DNA from: UBA1731 sp964440985
Lineage (GTDB): Bacteria > Verrucomicrobiota > Kiritimatiellia > RFP12 > UBA1067
Length of the DNA stretch: 39,775 nucleotides
NCBI GenBank assembly: GCA_964440985.1
Contig: CAYTWE010000017.1
Coordinates: 1-39,775 of the forward strand
Direction of reading: 5' to 3'
Shown piece by piece: positions 1 through 7,513 of the stretch (position 1 is its first letter; each line of letters begins with the position of its first letter). Position numbers and translations under genes: made by a program. Under the pieces are notes generated by a model. It saw nothing but the letters and a program-made list of their open reading frames with translations. It did no database searches and was not told the DNA's origin.

Positions 1-36
1 AATAAGCGGACTTAAAGGAATAAGCGGACTTAAAGG
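1..36. repeat. Two perfect tandem copies of an 18-bp unit
   Basis: Positions 1-18 and 19-36 are identical copies of AATAAGCGGACTTAAAGG. The array starts at the window edge, so more copies may lie upstream. It ends 28 bases before the first start codon. The role is unknown; each unit carries a TAAAGG that resembles a weak ribosome-binding site. Confidence 0.85.
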
Positions 37-64
37 CCGCAGACGAATCCATAGAGGACAACAC

Positions 65-3000
65 ATGAGACAGCCATGGAACATGAGTATACGCCATACG
101 CCGCTCTGCGTTTTCACAACGCTTGCCGCCTTTGCGGTGATGATGGGCGTTGAGACGAAAGGCGAAGCCACAGGTGTGGGTTTTCGTGAGATTGGTGGAG
201 TGCAGGTTAAGGAAGGTGCGAAGACGCTTTCCGGCAAGTTGATGATTTCACCTGAGGGCGAGTTCGTCAAGACAGGGATGGGTACGCTTGATGTGCCGAT
301 GTCACGAATCGATACATCCGCACCGTATTCGATAACGGTGGCGGGCGGTAAACTCTCCATGGTTGGCGCATCGGCAGCTTCATCAACCGAGCCTCCTGAA
401 GTGGTGAGGACAAAGGCAACGTTTTGGACTGATGCCTCCGAGCTTCAGGAAGGTGATGGCGTGTCCGTCTGGAGTGACAAGCGCACAGGCGGTGAGTGGT
501 CAGCCGTTGCGAAATACCGTAACGCACCGGTGGAGATTCCACCGGTTGTTGCCGTCACAAACGGAATGAAGGGCATATATTTCGGCGGAAAGTCCGGCAA
601 GTGGATGCGTTTCCGGAAGGATGGGGCTGACGCGACGCTTGAGAATGTCCACCATTTCTTTGTGGTGCATGGCGTGTTCAGCTGGTGGGCGTCAGTGCTT
701 GGCAAGGTCGGTGGCATGGTGAATGCGCAGGACTCGCGTGGACAGGGGATCCTGACATCGGAGTTTGCGTCTGGAGGTACAATCCCTTTCAGCCAAAAGA
801 ACAACGATCCGATCATGTTCGGCGCAAGACGCGGCGAACTTGACCAACGGCATTTCCAGGCACGTTTCTATCTTGACGGAAGACTTGTCGACCCATACTC
901 CACGTCTGCGAGATGTGGCTTCCAGCTGCTTGAGGGCGACTTGCTTTCCGCACCGAGCCCATACGATGCATTCTACTTCAACTACTTTGAAACGTATTCT
1001 GGCGATGTGCCTGGCGGCGACTACATCTGTGAAGCGATCTTCTTCACGGAACGCCTTTCTGAGACGGAGCGACTTGAGGTCGAACGCTACCTGATGGCGA
1101 AGTGGAACCTGCCGCAGACGATTGCAAAGGATACGGCGAATGTCGGAACGGCAAGCGTCGCGCTTCCGAAGGGGACGGGGACGGTGCGCACCGCCGCCGG
1201 TGCATCTGTGGAGGTTGATGTCGCAGAAGGGGCGGAATCCGTCCCACTTGCATTCACCGGTTCGGGAAACGCAGTGAAGAAAGGTGCAGGAACGCTTGTC
1301 GTAGGCGCATCGGAATCCGTTCCAGGGACTGGAACGTTTTCGCTTGAGGATGGTGACGTAATCATTCGAGGCGGTGCAATGCCGCCTGTGCATCTCGGAG
1401 CCGGTGAGGTTTGGCGAACTGAACGCCATCCAAATGACGTCAGGCCGAGACTGAACGACTTCGCCGATGCGAATTTGATCCATGACCTATCGTCAGGCCT
1501 ACGTGTGTCCAAGTCCGCAACGAACGGAACTGCCGCAATCAAGTCAGGCATGGGCGAACTTCGTGCAACCGGACTGAAGGAGGATGTGAAGAGGGTGGTT
1601 GTCGCGGAAGGTACTCTCAACCTTTCGTCGCGGGAGACGCCGCTTGCCGAGATTGCACCTCCCTGCGATGAAATCGAAGTGCACATCCCGAACCACAGCT
1701 TCGAGATGCCGTTCGATGTCAGGGACTACAACCGTTCGCTCAACATGGGGGCATGTTCAAACGAATGGCACTGCCTGAACGAAAGCAACTACAACAAGAT
1801 GCAGTTCGTGACGCTTGAGCCAAGGATTGACGCCTGGACATCATATCGCTTTCCGGATGGGACGAATGCGATGCTGCTCGTAGATGATGCATATGCCGAA
1901 ACGGAAGTGACTATACCGCGTACCGGCGAGTACGAATTTACGTTCTTCGCGACGAGCCGCTTCGGGGCGGAGATCAAGCATCCTGAGTCGTGGAGCGTGG
2001 CGGCGAGGTCTGTCGTTGACGTGATGTTCGCGGGACGCGCAGTCGGAAGATGCCAGGTCAACAAAGGCGAGTTCGTTCGCTTCCGCTATCGGTTCATCGC
2101 AAGCGAAACTGAAACAGGGAGGCCGGTAAGACTTGGATTCCGCACCATCCGCAGCGAGAACGGCAACTGCATGATAATCGACGACCTCCATCTCCGCGCC
2201 GTCGCCGTTTCGGCGTGGCGTGATGCCGTGAAGGTTCCAAATGGCGGCTTTGAGAAGAGTGATGCGCTGAGATACGACGGGGACACCGGCATCCCCGTCT
2301 ATCTCTCGCGTGATATGGTGGCGGACGGATGGACGTTCTCGCTTGCGGACGGTGCTCCGTTCCAGAATCCCACAAACGGGTTCGTGGCTGTTTCGACGCC
2401 AGGCACCCCTGCATATGCGGGGTGGAAGAATCAGACCCCATTCTTTCCGTTTGCTGATTCGGGGTTGGGTGCACACGTGCTTGCGTTCATCGGAAAATAC
2501 GGAATTGCCGAATCCGCCCCGTTCGCGCTTCCTGCGGGCAGATGGCTGCTGCGCGGACGCATCGCGAGCAATCCCACAATCCTCAAAAGCAGCGTAGACA
2601 GTTCGGAATTCGATTGTCGCGCCACGCCGCTTGTAAATGCCGCGATCATCAGGGCCGACGGCACGGAATGCAGCCTGGCCTATGCCCATGCGCCGTTCTG
2701 CCGCTACATGTCCCATCTGCCGAAGCCGTGCATCTGGACAAACGCGATAGAGGTGGCGGAAGGCGAGAACGTGAGAGTTCGCCTGTCTTCCACGGCGGCG
2801 GGCGCAGGCGTGACGCTTGACGACCTTGAGTTCGTCTCCGCAGACGCGGCGCTGCCTGAACTGAATCTCGTTCGTGATCCAGGATTCGAGAACCTTGGAC
2901 GTTCGTGGGAAGCATATGTCGCACCCGGAGGGGAGATGTACGAAAGAACCTATGGATCGGCGGCGTTCTGGAACACGACCGACACTTATGCATTCGGGTA

Positions 3001-3607
3001 TGCGTTCTTCGATGGTGACTGCTGTGGGCGGCTTCTCAACAGAACTGGCGTGCGCACCCGTGTGGCGTTCCCCGCCGCAGGGCTTTACAGGCTTACGATG
3101 CACCTGCGTCCGCGAGCAGACGAGACGTTGAACCACAATCCGGTGTTCGCGTTCGTGCAGACAGATGGCGGCACGACCAACGAGATCTGCCGGATAGATA
3201 TCCCCACTGTACAGAACTACATCGAGTATTCTCGGCTCTTCTGGGTGACAGAGCCGGGTAGCCACAGCCTCTGCATTGAGGGAATGGGCGTTCCGAGCGG
3301 AAGATACAATGATGCAGGGAAGGACATCGCAGACAAGACCACGCTTGTGGACGGCGTTTCGGTTTTCAAGGTTGACGCCTCGGCGCAGATGCCGCCGTCG
3401 ATTCAGGGTCGGGTACGCATTGATGTCGCAAAAGGCGCGAAACTCGTGCTTGACTATCCCGGCGTAATCTCCGTTACAGGCGTGACGTTGGACGGCGTAA
3501 GGGTTCGCGGTGAAAGCATCATTGACGCGAAGTCGCATCCGGAATACGTTTCGGGCGTTGGAGCATTGCGCATCGTACCGTACGGCAGTGTGATGTCCAT
3601 ACGGTAA
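65..3607 (+). CDS. Large secreted PATR/LamG-like/jelly-roll surface protein
   Basis: A 1180-residue exported protein of unknown specific function, probably a surface glycan-binding or adhesin-like protein. A basic start and hydrophobic stretch (about residues 10-28) form a signal peptide; Met7 is an alternative start. Residues about 115-355 look like a concanavalin/LamG-type domain and end in the helix LSETERLEVERYLMAKWNLP. PATR-like strands (K-x-G-x-G-x-L) occur near residues 75 (VKTGMGTLDV), 402 (VKKGAGTLVVG) and 492 (IKSGMGELRATG). Three jelly-roll modules open with NHSFE (about 542), NGGFE (about 724) and DPGFE (about 935), in the style of CBM or DUF642 domains. The end carries the signature SHPEYVSGVGALRIV. 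No autotransporter beta-barrel is visible. The stop overlaps an ATG (TAATG) leading into the next gene. The product two genes on shares the PATR region and the last 240 residues. Confidence 0.8.
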   Translation: MRQPWNMSIRHTPLCVFTTLAAFAVMMGVETKGEATGVGFREIGGVQVKEGAKTLSGKLMISPEGEFVKTGMGTLDVPMSRIDTSAPYSITVAGGKLSMVGASAASSTEPPEVVRTKATFWTDASELQEGDGVSVWSDKRTGGEWSAVAKYRNAPVEIPPVVAVTNGMKGIYFGGKSGKWMRFRKDGADATLENVHHFFVVHGVFSWWASVLGKVGGMVNAQDSRGQGILTSEFASGGTIPFSQKNNDPIMFGARRGELDQRHFQARFYLDGRLVDPYSTSARCGFQLLEGDLLSAPSPYDAFYFNYFETYSGDVPGGDYICEAIFFTERLSETERLEVERYLMAKWNLPQTIAKDTANVGTASVALPKGTGTVRTAAGASVEVDVAEGAESVPLAFTGSGNAVKKGAGTLVVGASESVPGTGTFSLEDGDVIIRGGAMPPVHLGAGEVWRTERHPNDVRPRLNDFADANLIHDLSSGLRVSKSATNGTAAIKSGMGELRATGLKEDVKRVVVAEGTLNLSSRETPLAEIAPPCDEIEVHIPNHSFEMPFDVRDYNRSLNMGACSNEWHCLNESNYNKMQFVTLEPRIDAWTSYRFPDGTNAMLLVDDAYAETEVTIPRTGEYEFTFFATSRFGAEIKHPESWSVAARSVVDVMFAGRAVGRCQVNKGEFVRFRYRFIASETETGRPVRLGFRTIRSENGNCMIIDDLHLRAVAVSAWRDAVKVPNGGFEKSDALRYDGDTGIPVYLSRDMVADGWTFSLADGAPFQNPTNGFVAVSTPGTPAYAGWKNQTPFFPFADSGLGAHVLAFIGKYGIAESAPFALPAGRWLLRGRIASNPTILKSSVDSSEFDCRATPLVNAAIIRADGTECSLAYAHAPFCRYMSHLPKPCIWTNAIEVAEGENVRVRLSSTAAGAGVTLDDLEFVSADAALPELNLVRDPGFENLGRSWEAYVAPGGEMYERTYGSAAFWNTTDTYAFGYAFFDGDCCGRLLNRTGVRTRVAFPAAGLYRLTMHLRPRADETLNHNPVFAFVQTDGGTTNEICRIDIPTVQNYIEYSRLFWVTEPGSHSLCIEGMGVPSGRYNDAGKDIADKTTLVDGVSVFKVDASAQMPPSIQGRVRIDVAKGAKLVLDYPGVISVTGVTLDGVRVRGESIIDAKSHPEYVSGVGALRIVPYGSVMSIR

Positions 3608-3621
3608 TGGAGGACACGACA

Positions 3622-4980
3622 ATGGAGCGCAGATTGACACTTGCCGTGATTGCGGCAGTCGGAGCATTCTCCGCTTTGGCTGGCAGGGTGCAGATGGATC
3701 GCTCGAAGCTGCTGATAGGCGCATACAGCTTCAGGAGCCTGCTCCACGACGAGCCGCACGTGCGTGAACTCAAGGAGTGCGGCATTGACTTCGTGACCGG
3801 GGTGAACGTTGTCACAGACCGCAAGGGGCTAGACCTTCTTGCTAAGTACGGCATTGGCGTGGTGGGTGGAGGTGCGCTTTCAGGATGGTGGGGCGGCAAT
3901 GGAGAGCGGGCGGGAATGATGCGCAAGTTCTGTCCGCGAAAGTCATACGAGAGCCAGCTGGCGGAATTTGCCGCGAAGTACGACCATCCTGCAATATGGA
4001 AACTCGCGCTGTGCGATGAGCCAAGCGCTCTCGATATGCAGTACCTGGGGGAGATATGCGGACTGATTGCGGAGCGCACACCCCAGACGAAAGCGTACAT
4101 AAACCTCTATCCGAACTATGCTTCCGTCTCGAAGAACTCAGACAAGGCGACCGTAAACCAGCTTGGGACGACAACCTACGGGGAGCATATCGACGAGTAT
4201 TGCCGGACGATTCCGCTCGACTACATCTCATACGACTTCTACGTGTACGAGTCAAACACCAACCGGCGCGATTCGCTGTACAGGCAGATGTACGACAACT
4301 TCAACATCGTAGCCGATGCGTGCCGCCGCACCGGACGCAGCTTCTGGTATATCCCGCAGGTCAATTCGCATGAGTCCTACAGGGGAGGCGCGATTGAGCC
4401 GACGAGCGAGAACAGGTTGAGGTTTCAGGCGTACACCGCGATGGCGTTCGGAGCGGAAGCGATCAGTTGGGCGTGCTGGATGCCGGGATGGTGGACTAAC
4501 AACGTGTACACGGCAGATGGGGTGAGGACTGAGCAGTACGGCAAACTCAAGGCGGTAAATGCGGAACTGCACAGAATCGGGTCGAATTACATGCGCTACC
4601 GCTGCGTCGCCACGCATTATGTCGGATTTTCGGCGGCGGATGGAGCGGGGAAACTTGGTGTGCCGCTTCACGATGCGCTCGACACCGGCTATTTCAGGGG
4701 GGTCGAGGCGCTTGAGGCGACTCCGCTTGTAGTCGGCGAGATGTCTCCTCGCATGGATGACGACAGGTCGCGTGCGCTTCTCATTGTCGCATCCGGCGAT
4801 CCGTTCGACTACGCTCCCGCAACAAGAACAGTCATTTTCCGAGTTGCAGACGGCAGAACAGTCAGGGCGATCGACGGACATGGCGATGTGCCGCTGATGC
4901 GTGAGGCGGATGGGGCATATGCGTTTAAGATTTCGGAGAACTCTGCGGTCATGCTGATATCGCAGGAGGAGAAGAGATGA
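3622..4980 (+). CDS. Secreted TIM-barrel glycoside hydrolase-like protein
   Basis: Probable exported glycosidase of about 452 residues; family and substrate are not identified. I chose the ATG at 3622 because GGAGG (3609-3613) lies 8 bases upstream and the protein then starts with a clean signal peptide, MERRLTLAVIAAVGAFSALA. An earlier in-frame ATG at 3607 overlaps the previous stop. The body alternates beta-strand and helix like a TIM barrel (GIDFVTGVNVV, YGIGVVGGGALSGWW, WKLALCDEPSALDM, PLDYISYDFYVYES, FWYIPQVNSHES, AEAISWACWMPGWW). Glu133 in CDEPS, at the end of the fourth-strand-like segment, is a plausible acid/base; this is inference. A C-terminal beta domain (about 360-450) resembles the small sandwich that follows many hydrolase barrels. 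It sits between two paralogous PATR proteins and overlaps the next gene by ATGA, so all three are probably co-translated. Confidence 0.72.
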   Translation: MERRLTLAVIAAVGAFSALAGRVQMDRSKLLIGAYSFRSLLHDEPHVRELKECGIDFVTGVNVVTDRKGLDLLAKYGIGVVGGGALSGWWGGNGERAGMMRKFCPRKSYESQLAEFAAKYDHPAIWKLALCDEPSALDMQYLGEICGLIAERTPQTKAYINLYPNYASVSKNSDKATVNQLGTTTYGEHIDEYCRTIPLDYISYDFYVYESNTNRRDSLYRQMYDNFNIVADACRRTGRSFWYIPQVNSHESYRGGAIEPTSENRLRFQAYTAMAFGAEAISWACWMPGWWTNNVYTADGVRTEQYGKLKAVNAELHRIGSNYMRYRCVATHYVGFSAADGAGKLGVPLHDALDTGYFRGVEALEATPLVVGEMSPRMDDDRSRALLIVASGDPFDYAPATRTVIFRVADGRTVRAIDGHGDVPLMREADGAYAFKISENSAVMLISQEEKR

Positions 4981-6461
4981 ATGTGAAGGCTGTGGCGGCG
5001 TCCGCTGTCTCCTCGGTGTTGATGTATGTCTGTGCGGCGAACGGCGCGAACGTGCTGTTAACGAAAGACGATGCGGGTGTAAGGGAAATGCAGATGTCCG
5101 AAATCCGCTGCGCAGATATGTATGAAATGCACGTAAAGTCCGGGACGATGCGGCTTGTCGGTTCGGCAGACACTGTAGACTCTCCGCGTCTGCAAATGAC
5201 CGGGCGGAATGGCAAGCCGGTGATGGTTGAGCATCCGCGTGGAACTGGGACTGTGAGGACATTCAAGGATGCAGTTACGGAGATAGACGTTGAGGAAGGT
5301 CGGGAGTCTCTTCCTCTTGCGTTCACGGGGGCGGGGAGGGTCGTCAAGAAGGGTAAAGGTACGCTCGTGATTGGTCCTGGCGACGGATCGGGGGCACCAT
5401 CGCCGCTCGACCTTGCCGAAGGGGATGTACTTGTCCGTGGAGGACACGTACCGACCATATCGTCAATAGAGGCCGGAACGGCGCTGTCCGTGGATGTTGA
5501 CCCCATGTCGCCGGCGACGACGCCGGAGGAAATGGTCGCGTCCGGTGTCAGGATGTCAAAGGCATTGATTGGCCGGTTCACTTTCGCGAAGACCGGCGAT
5601 GGTGAACTGATTGCTCAGGGTGTTTCGGAAAACGTGCGACGGCTTGCAGTCCGGTCAGGCATCTTGCGCATTGCTCAGGCAGGGGCGTTGAGCGACGTCA
5701 AACCATGCGAAAACATCATTGCCGATCCAGGGTTCGAGAACCGTGGTGTGCATTGGCGGAAATATGTCCTTGATGACGGGGGCGCCTACGATCGCCAGTA
5801 TTCGAATCCCAGGTTCGCCTATGCGACAGATTCATGGGCGTTCGGATATTCCGTGATAGATGGACTTCACTGCGCACGTCTGCACAACAACGGAGGTGTG
5901 GTGACGACCGTTGATTTTCCCTCTGATGGACGTTACCGCTTAACGCTCCATATGCGTTCTCGGGCGGATATGCCGGCTGTGCCGACAATGGCGTTCGTCA
6001 TGCTTGCGAACGGAGAACGGCTTGTAGTCTTCAGGATGCAGCCGCCTTTCATGCAGAACTTCCTTGAATATTCGTTTGTGTTCAATATGCCGGAGGCGGG
6101 AAAGCGCGAATTTGTGATAACGGGGCTGGGTGTAGACAGCGGCAAACGTGACGAAAGAGGACGAGTGGTAGCCGATAGGTCTACGATGGTGGATGGCGTT
6201 TCGCTCGTGAAGGAGCCGGAGCTCCCGAAGGCGGTGATTTCACCGCGTCCGGTTCTGCCTTTGGGTGTAGCCGTGTCGGTGTCCGAAGGGGCGATGCTTG
6301 CCTTGGATGTTCCGGTGACGAATGTCGTGAGTTCCCTTCGTCTCGGCAACAGCCGCGTAAGCGGGTTGGTGTCGGAAAAGACGCATCCCAGGTACATATC
6401 CGGTATTGGTGTGATCGAAGTGAGGCCGCCGTCGCACAGTCCGATGAAATTGAAGAGGTAG
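4977..6461 (+). CDS. Secreted PATR/jelly-roll protein, paralogue of the 65-3607 product
   Basis: Exported protein of 494 residues, function unknown. It begins with a short signal peptide (MNVKAVAASAVSSVLMYVCAANG). It is a shortened paralogue of the product two genes upstream: both share a GTGTVRT strand, a V-x-EG-x-ES-(V/L)-PLAFTG segment, a VKKGKGTLVIG PATR strand, a second strand K-x-G-x-GEL, a DPGFEN-opened jelly roll, and the end signature THPRYISGIGVIEV. It lacks the LamG-like domain and the first two jelly rolls of that protein. The ATG overlaps the hydrolase stop (ATGA), implying translational coupling. A surface pair that displays or anchors the intervening hydrolase is possible but not shown. 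Confidence 0.78.
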   Translation: MNVKAVAASAVSSVLMYVCAANGANVLLTKDDAGVREMQMSEIRCADMYEMHVKSGTMRLVGSADTVDSPRLQMTGRNGKPVMVEHPRGTGTVRTFKDAVTEIDVEEGRESLPLAFTGAGRVVKKGKGTLVIGPGDGSGAPSPLDLAEGDVLVRGGHVPTISSIEAGTALSVDVDPMSPATTPEEMVASGVRMSKALIGRFTFAKTGDGELIAQGVSENVRRLAVRSGILRIAQAGALSDVKPCENIIADPGFENRGVHWRKYVLDDGGAYDRQYSNPRFAYATDSWAFGYSVIDGLHCARLHNNGGVVTTVDFPSDGRYRLTLHMRSRADMPAVPTMAFVMLANGERLVVFRMQPPFMQNFLEYSFVFNMPEAGKREFVITGLGVDSGKRDERGRVVADRSTMVDGVSLVKEPELPKAVISPRPVLPLGVAVSVSEGAMLALDVPVTNVVSSLRLGNSRVSGLVSEKTHPRYISGIGVIEVRPPSHSPMKLKR

Positions 6462-6619
6462 GGAGCGTTGGGGCTTGTGGCGCATTCGGGGCTGTTTTTG
6501 CGGGAATGTGCGTTTAATACGCTGAACTATAAAAAGATACGCTTGTCGTCTTCGTCATCTGTCAAGGTGGATGATGGCTTTGCAAGTCGCTTCGTGCTGT
6601 GCGCATGAAGCGGGGAACT

Positions 6620-6630
6620 TGTGGTATAAT
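6620..6630 (+). promoter_or_regulatory. Extended -10 promoter for the LRR lipoprotein
   Basis: TGTGGTATAAT holds a perfect TATAAT (6625-6630) with an upstream TG-n extension (6622-6624). No good -35 is visible. A transcript starting 7-8 bases after the -10 would begin at about 6637-6638, exactly at the chosen ATG (6638), predicting leaderless mRNA. Confidence 0.6.
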
Positions 6631-6637
6631 TATGGAC

Positions 6638-7411
6638 ATGAACAGGTGGATGGCAATTTTTGCGGCGGCGCTTGTGTGCGCCGGATGCTTCGACAACAAG
6701 GGAAAGCCGGAGGACGTTCCTACGGTGATTGGGCTTGAAGCCCTTTCACGGACGAACCGCACCGGCATTGTGCGCGTGATATTGCGCGGAGAGAAGTCGG
6801 ACATTCCCGATGCGGCGCTCACAGGGCTTGACTCGATAAAGATGATCGATCTTTCGGAACGCGGCACGAAGGAGATCCCCCCGGCGGCGTTCGGGTTGAA
6901 GGGGCTTAAGGAGTTCTACTTCTGCAGGAACGGGATGGAGCGGATTCCAGATCTCTCCTGCTGGGCGGAAACCCTCGACTATCTCAATCTCGACGACAAT
7001 GCGATCAGCGAGATTCCCGAAAGCGTGGCGAAGCTCACGAAGCTGAAGTGGCTGCGGCTCAACGGCAACAAGATCGCGTCCGTGCCGTCTGCGCTGTCGT
7101 CCCTGAAGGATATCCGCCGAATCTATCTGTGCCGGAACGGACTGACATCTGTCCCTGAAGTGATGAAGGACTGGACGATGGTGGAGGACATATCGCTTGA
7201 CGGCAATCCGATTTCGCTGGTGCCGGACTGGATGACGACCCTGCCGAACCTTCGCGGCGTATCGTTGAACAGCACCCGCGTCAACAGGCTTCCCGACGAT
7301 CTCACCGCATGGAAGCGGCTGGATTTCCTTGCATTGAGGTCGTGTCCGATATCGCGAGAGGAGATGCGGCGCATCCGCGAGGCCCTTCCCGATGTTGCGA
7401 TAGTGTTCTGA
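6638..7411 (+). CDS. Leucine-rich-repeat lipoprotein
   Basis: Predicted envelope lipoprotein of 257 residues. The ATG at 6638 gives a short signal peptide with lipobox LVCAGC, so Cys17 would be lipidated; GTG 6599 and ATG 6632 are alternative in-frame starts but would lie upstream of the predicted transcript start. About seven bacterial-type LRR units follow, with cores such as LDYLNLDDNAISEIP, LKWLRLNGNKIASVP and VEDISLDGNPISLVP. Such folds bind proteins; the partner is unknown. It has its own promoter and is followed after about 100 bases by the promoter of the TPR/Exb operon, so co-function with that system is only suggested by position. Confidence 0.85.
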   Translation: MNRWMAIFAAALVCAGCFDNKGKPEDVPTVIGLEALSRTNRTGIVRVILRGEKSDIPDAALTGLDSIKMIDLSERGTKEIPPAAFGLKGLKEFYFCRNGMERIPDLSCWAETLDYLNLDDNAISEIPESVAKLTKLKWLRLNGNKIASVPSALSSLKDIRRIYLCRNGLTSVPEVMKDWTMVEDISLDGNPISLVPDWMTTLPNLRGVSLNSTRVNRLPDDLTAWKRLDFLALRSCPISREEMRRIREALPDVAIVF

Positions 7412-7477
7412 CGAAGGCTTGGGGGCATGGGATTTGAGATGAAAGAAACCTGCCGAAAATCGCGTATGGGTACCCCC

Positions 7478-7506
7478 TTGCGCGGAGAAAGGGTTTATCG
7501 TATAAT
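7478..7506 (+). promoter_or_regulatory. Promoter of the TPR/Exb operon
   Basis: A perfect -10 TATAAT (7501-7506) lies 17 bases after a weak -35 TTGCGC (7478-7483). The expected transcript start (about 7513-7514) falls on the ATG at 7514, so the mRNA is predicted to be leaderless; no Shine-Dalgarno sequence precedes that ATG. Confidence 0.6.
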
Positions 7507-7513
7507 GCGGCAC

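Noticed and set aside
1841..3724. Long open frame on the minus strand (627 codons)
   Set aside because: It lies opposite the large PATR protein gene, has Cys/Arg-rich low-complexity sequence with no domain, and no ribosome-binding site. It is a shadow of a G+C-rich gene.
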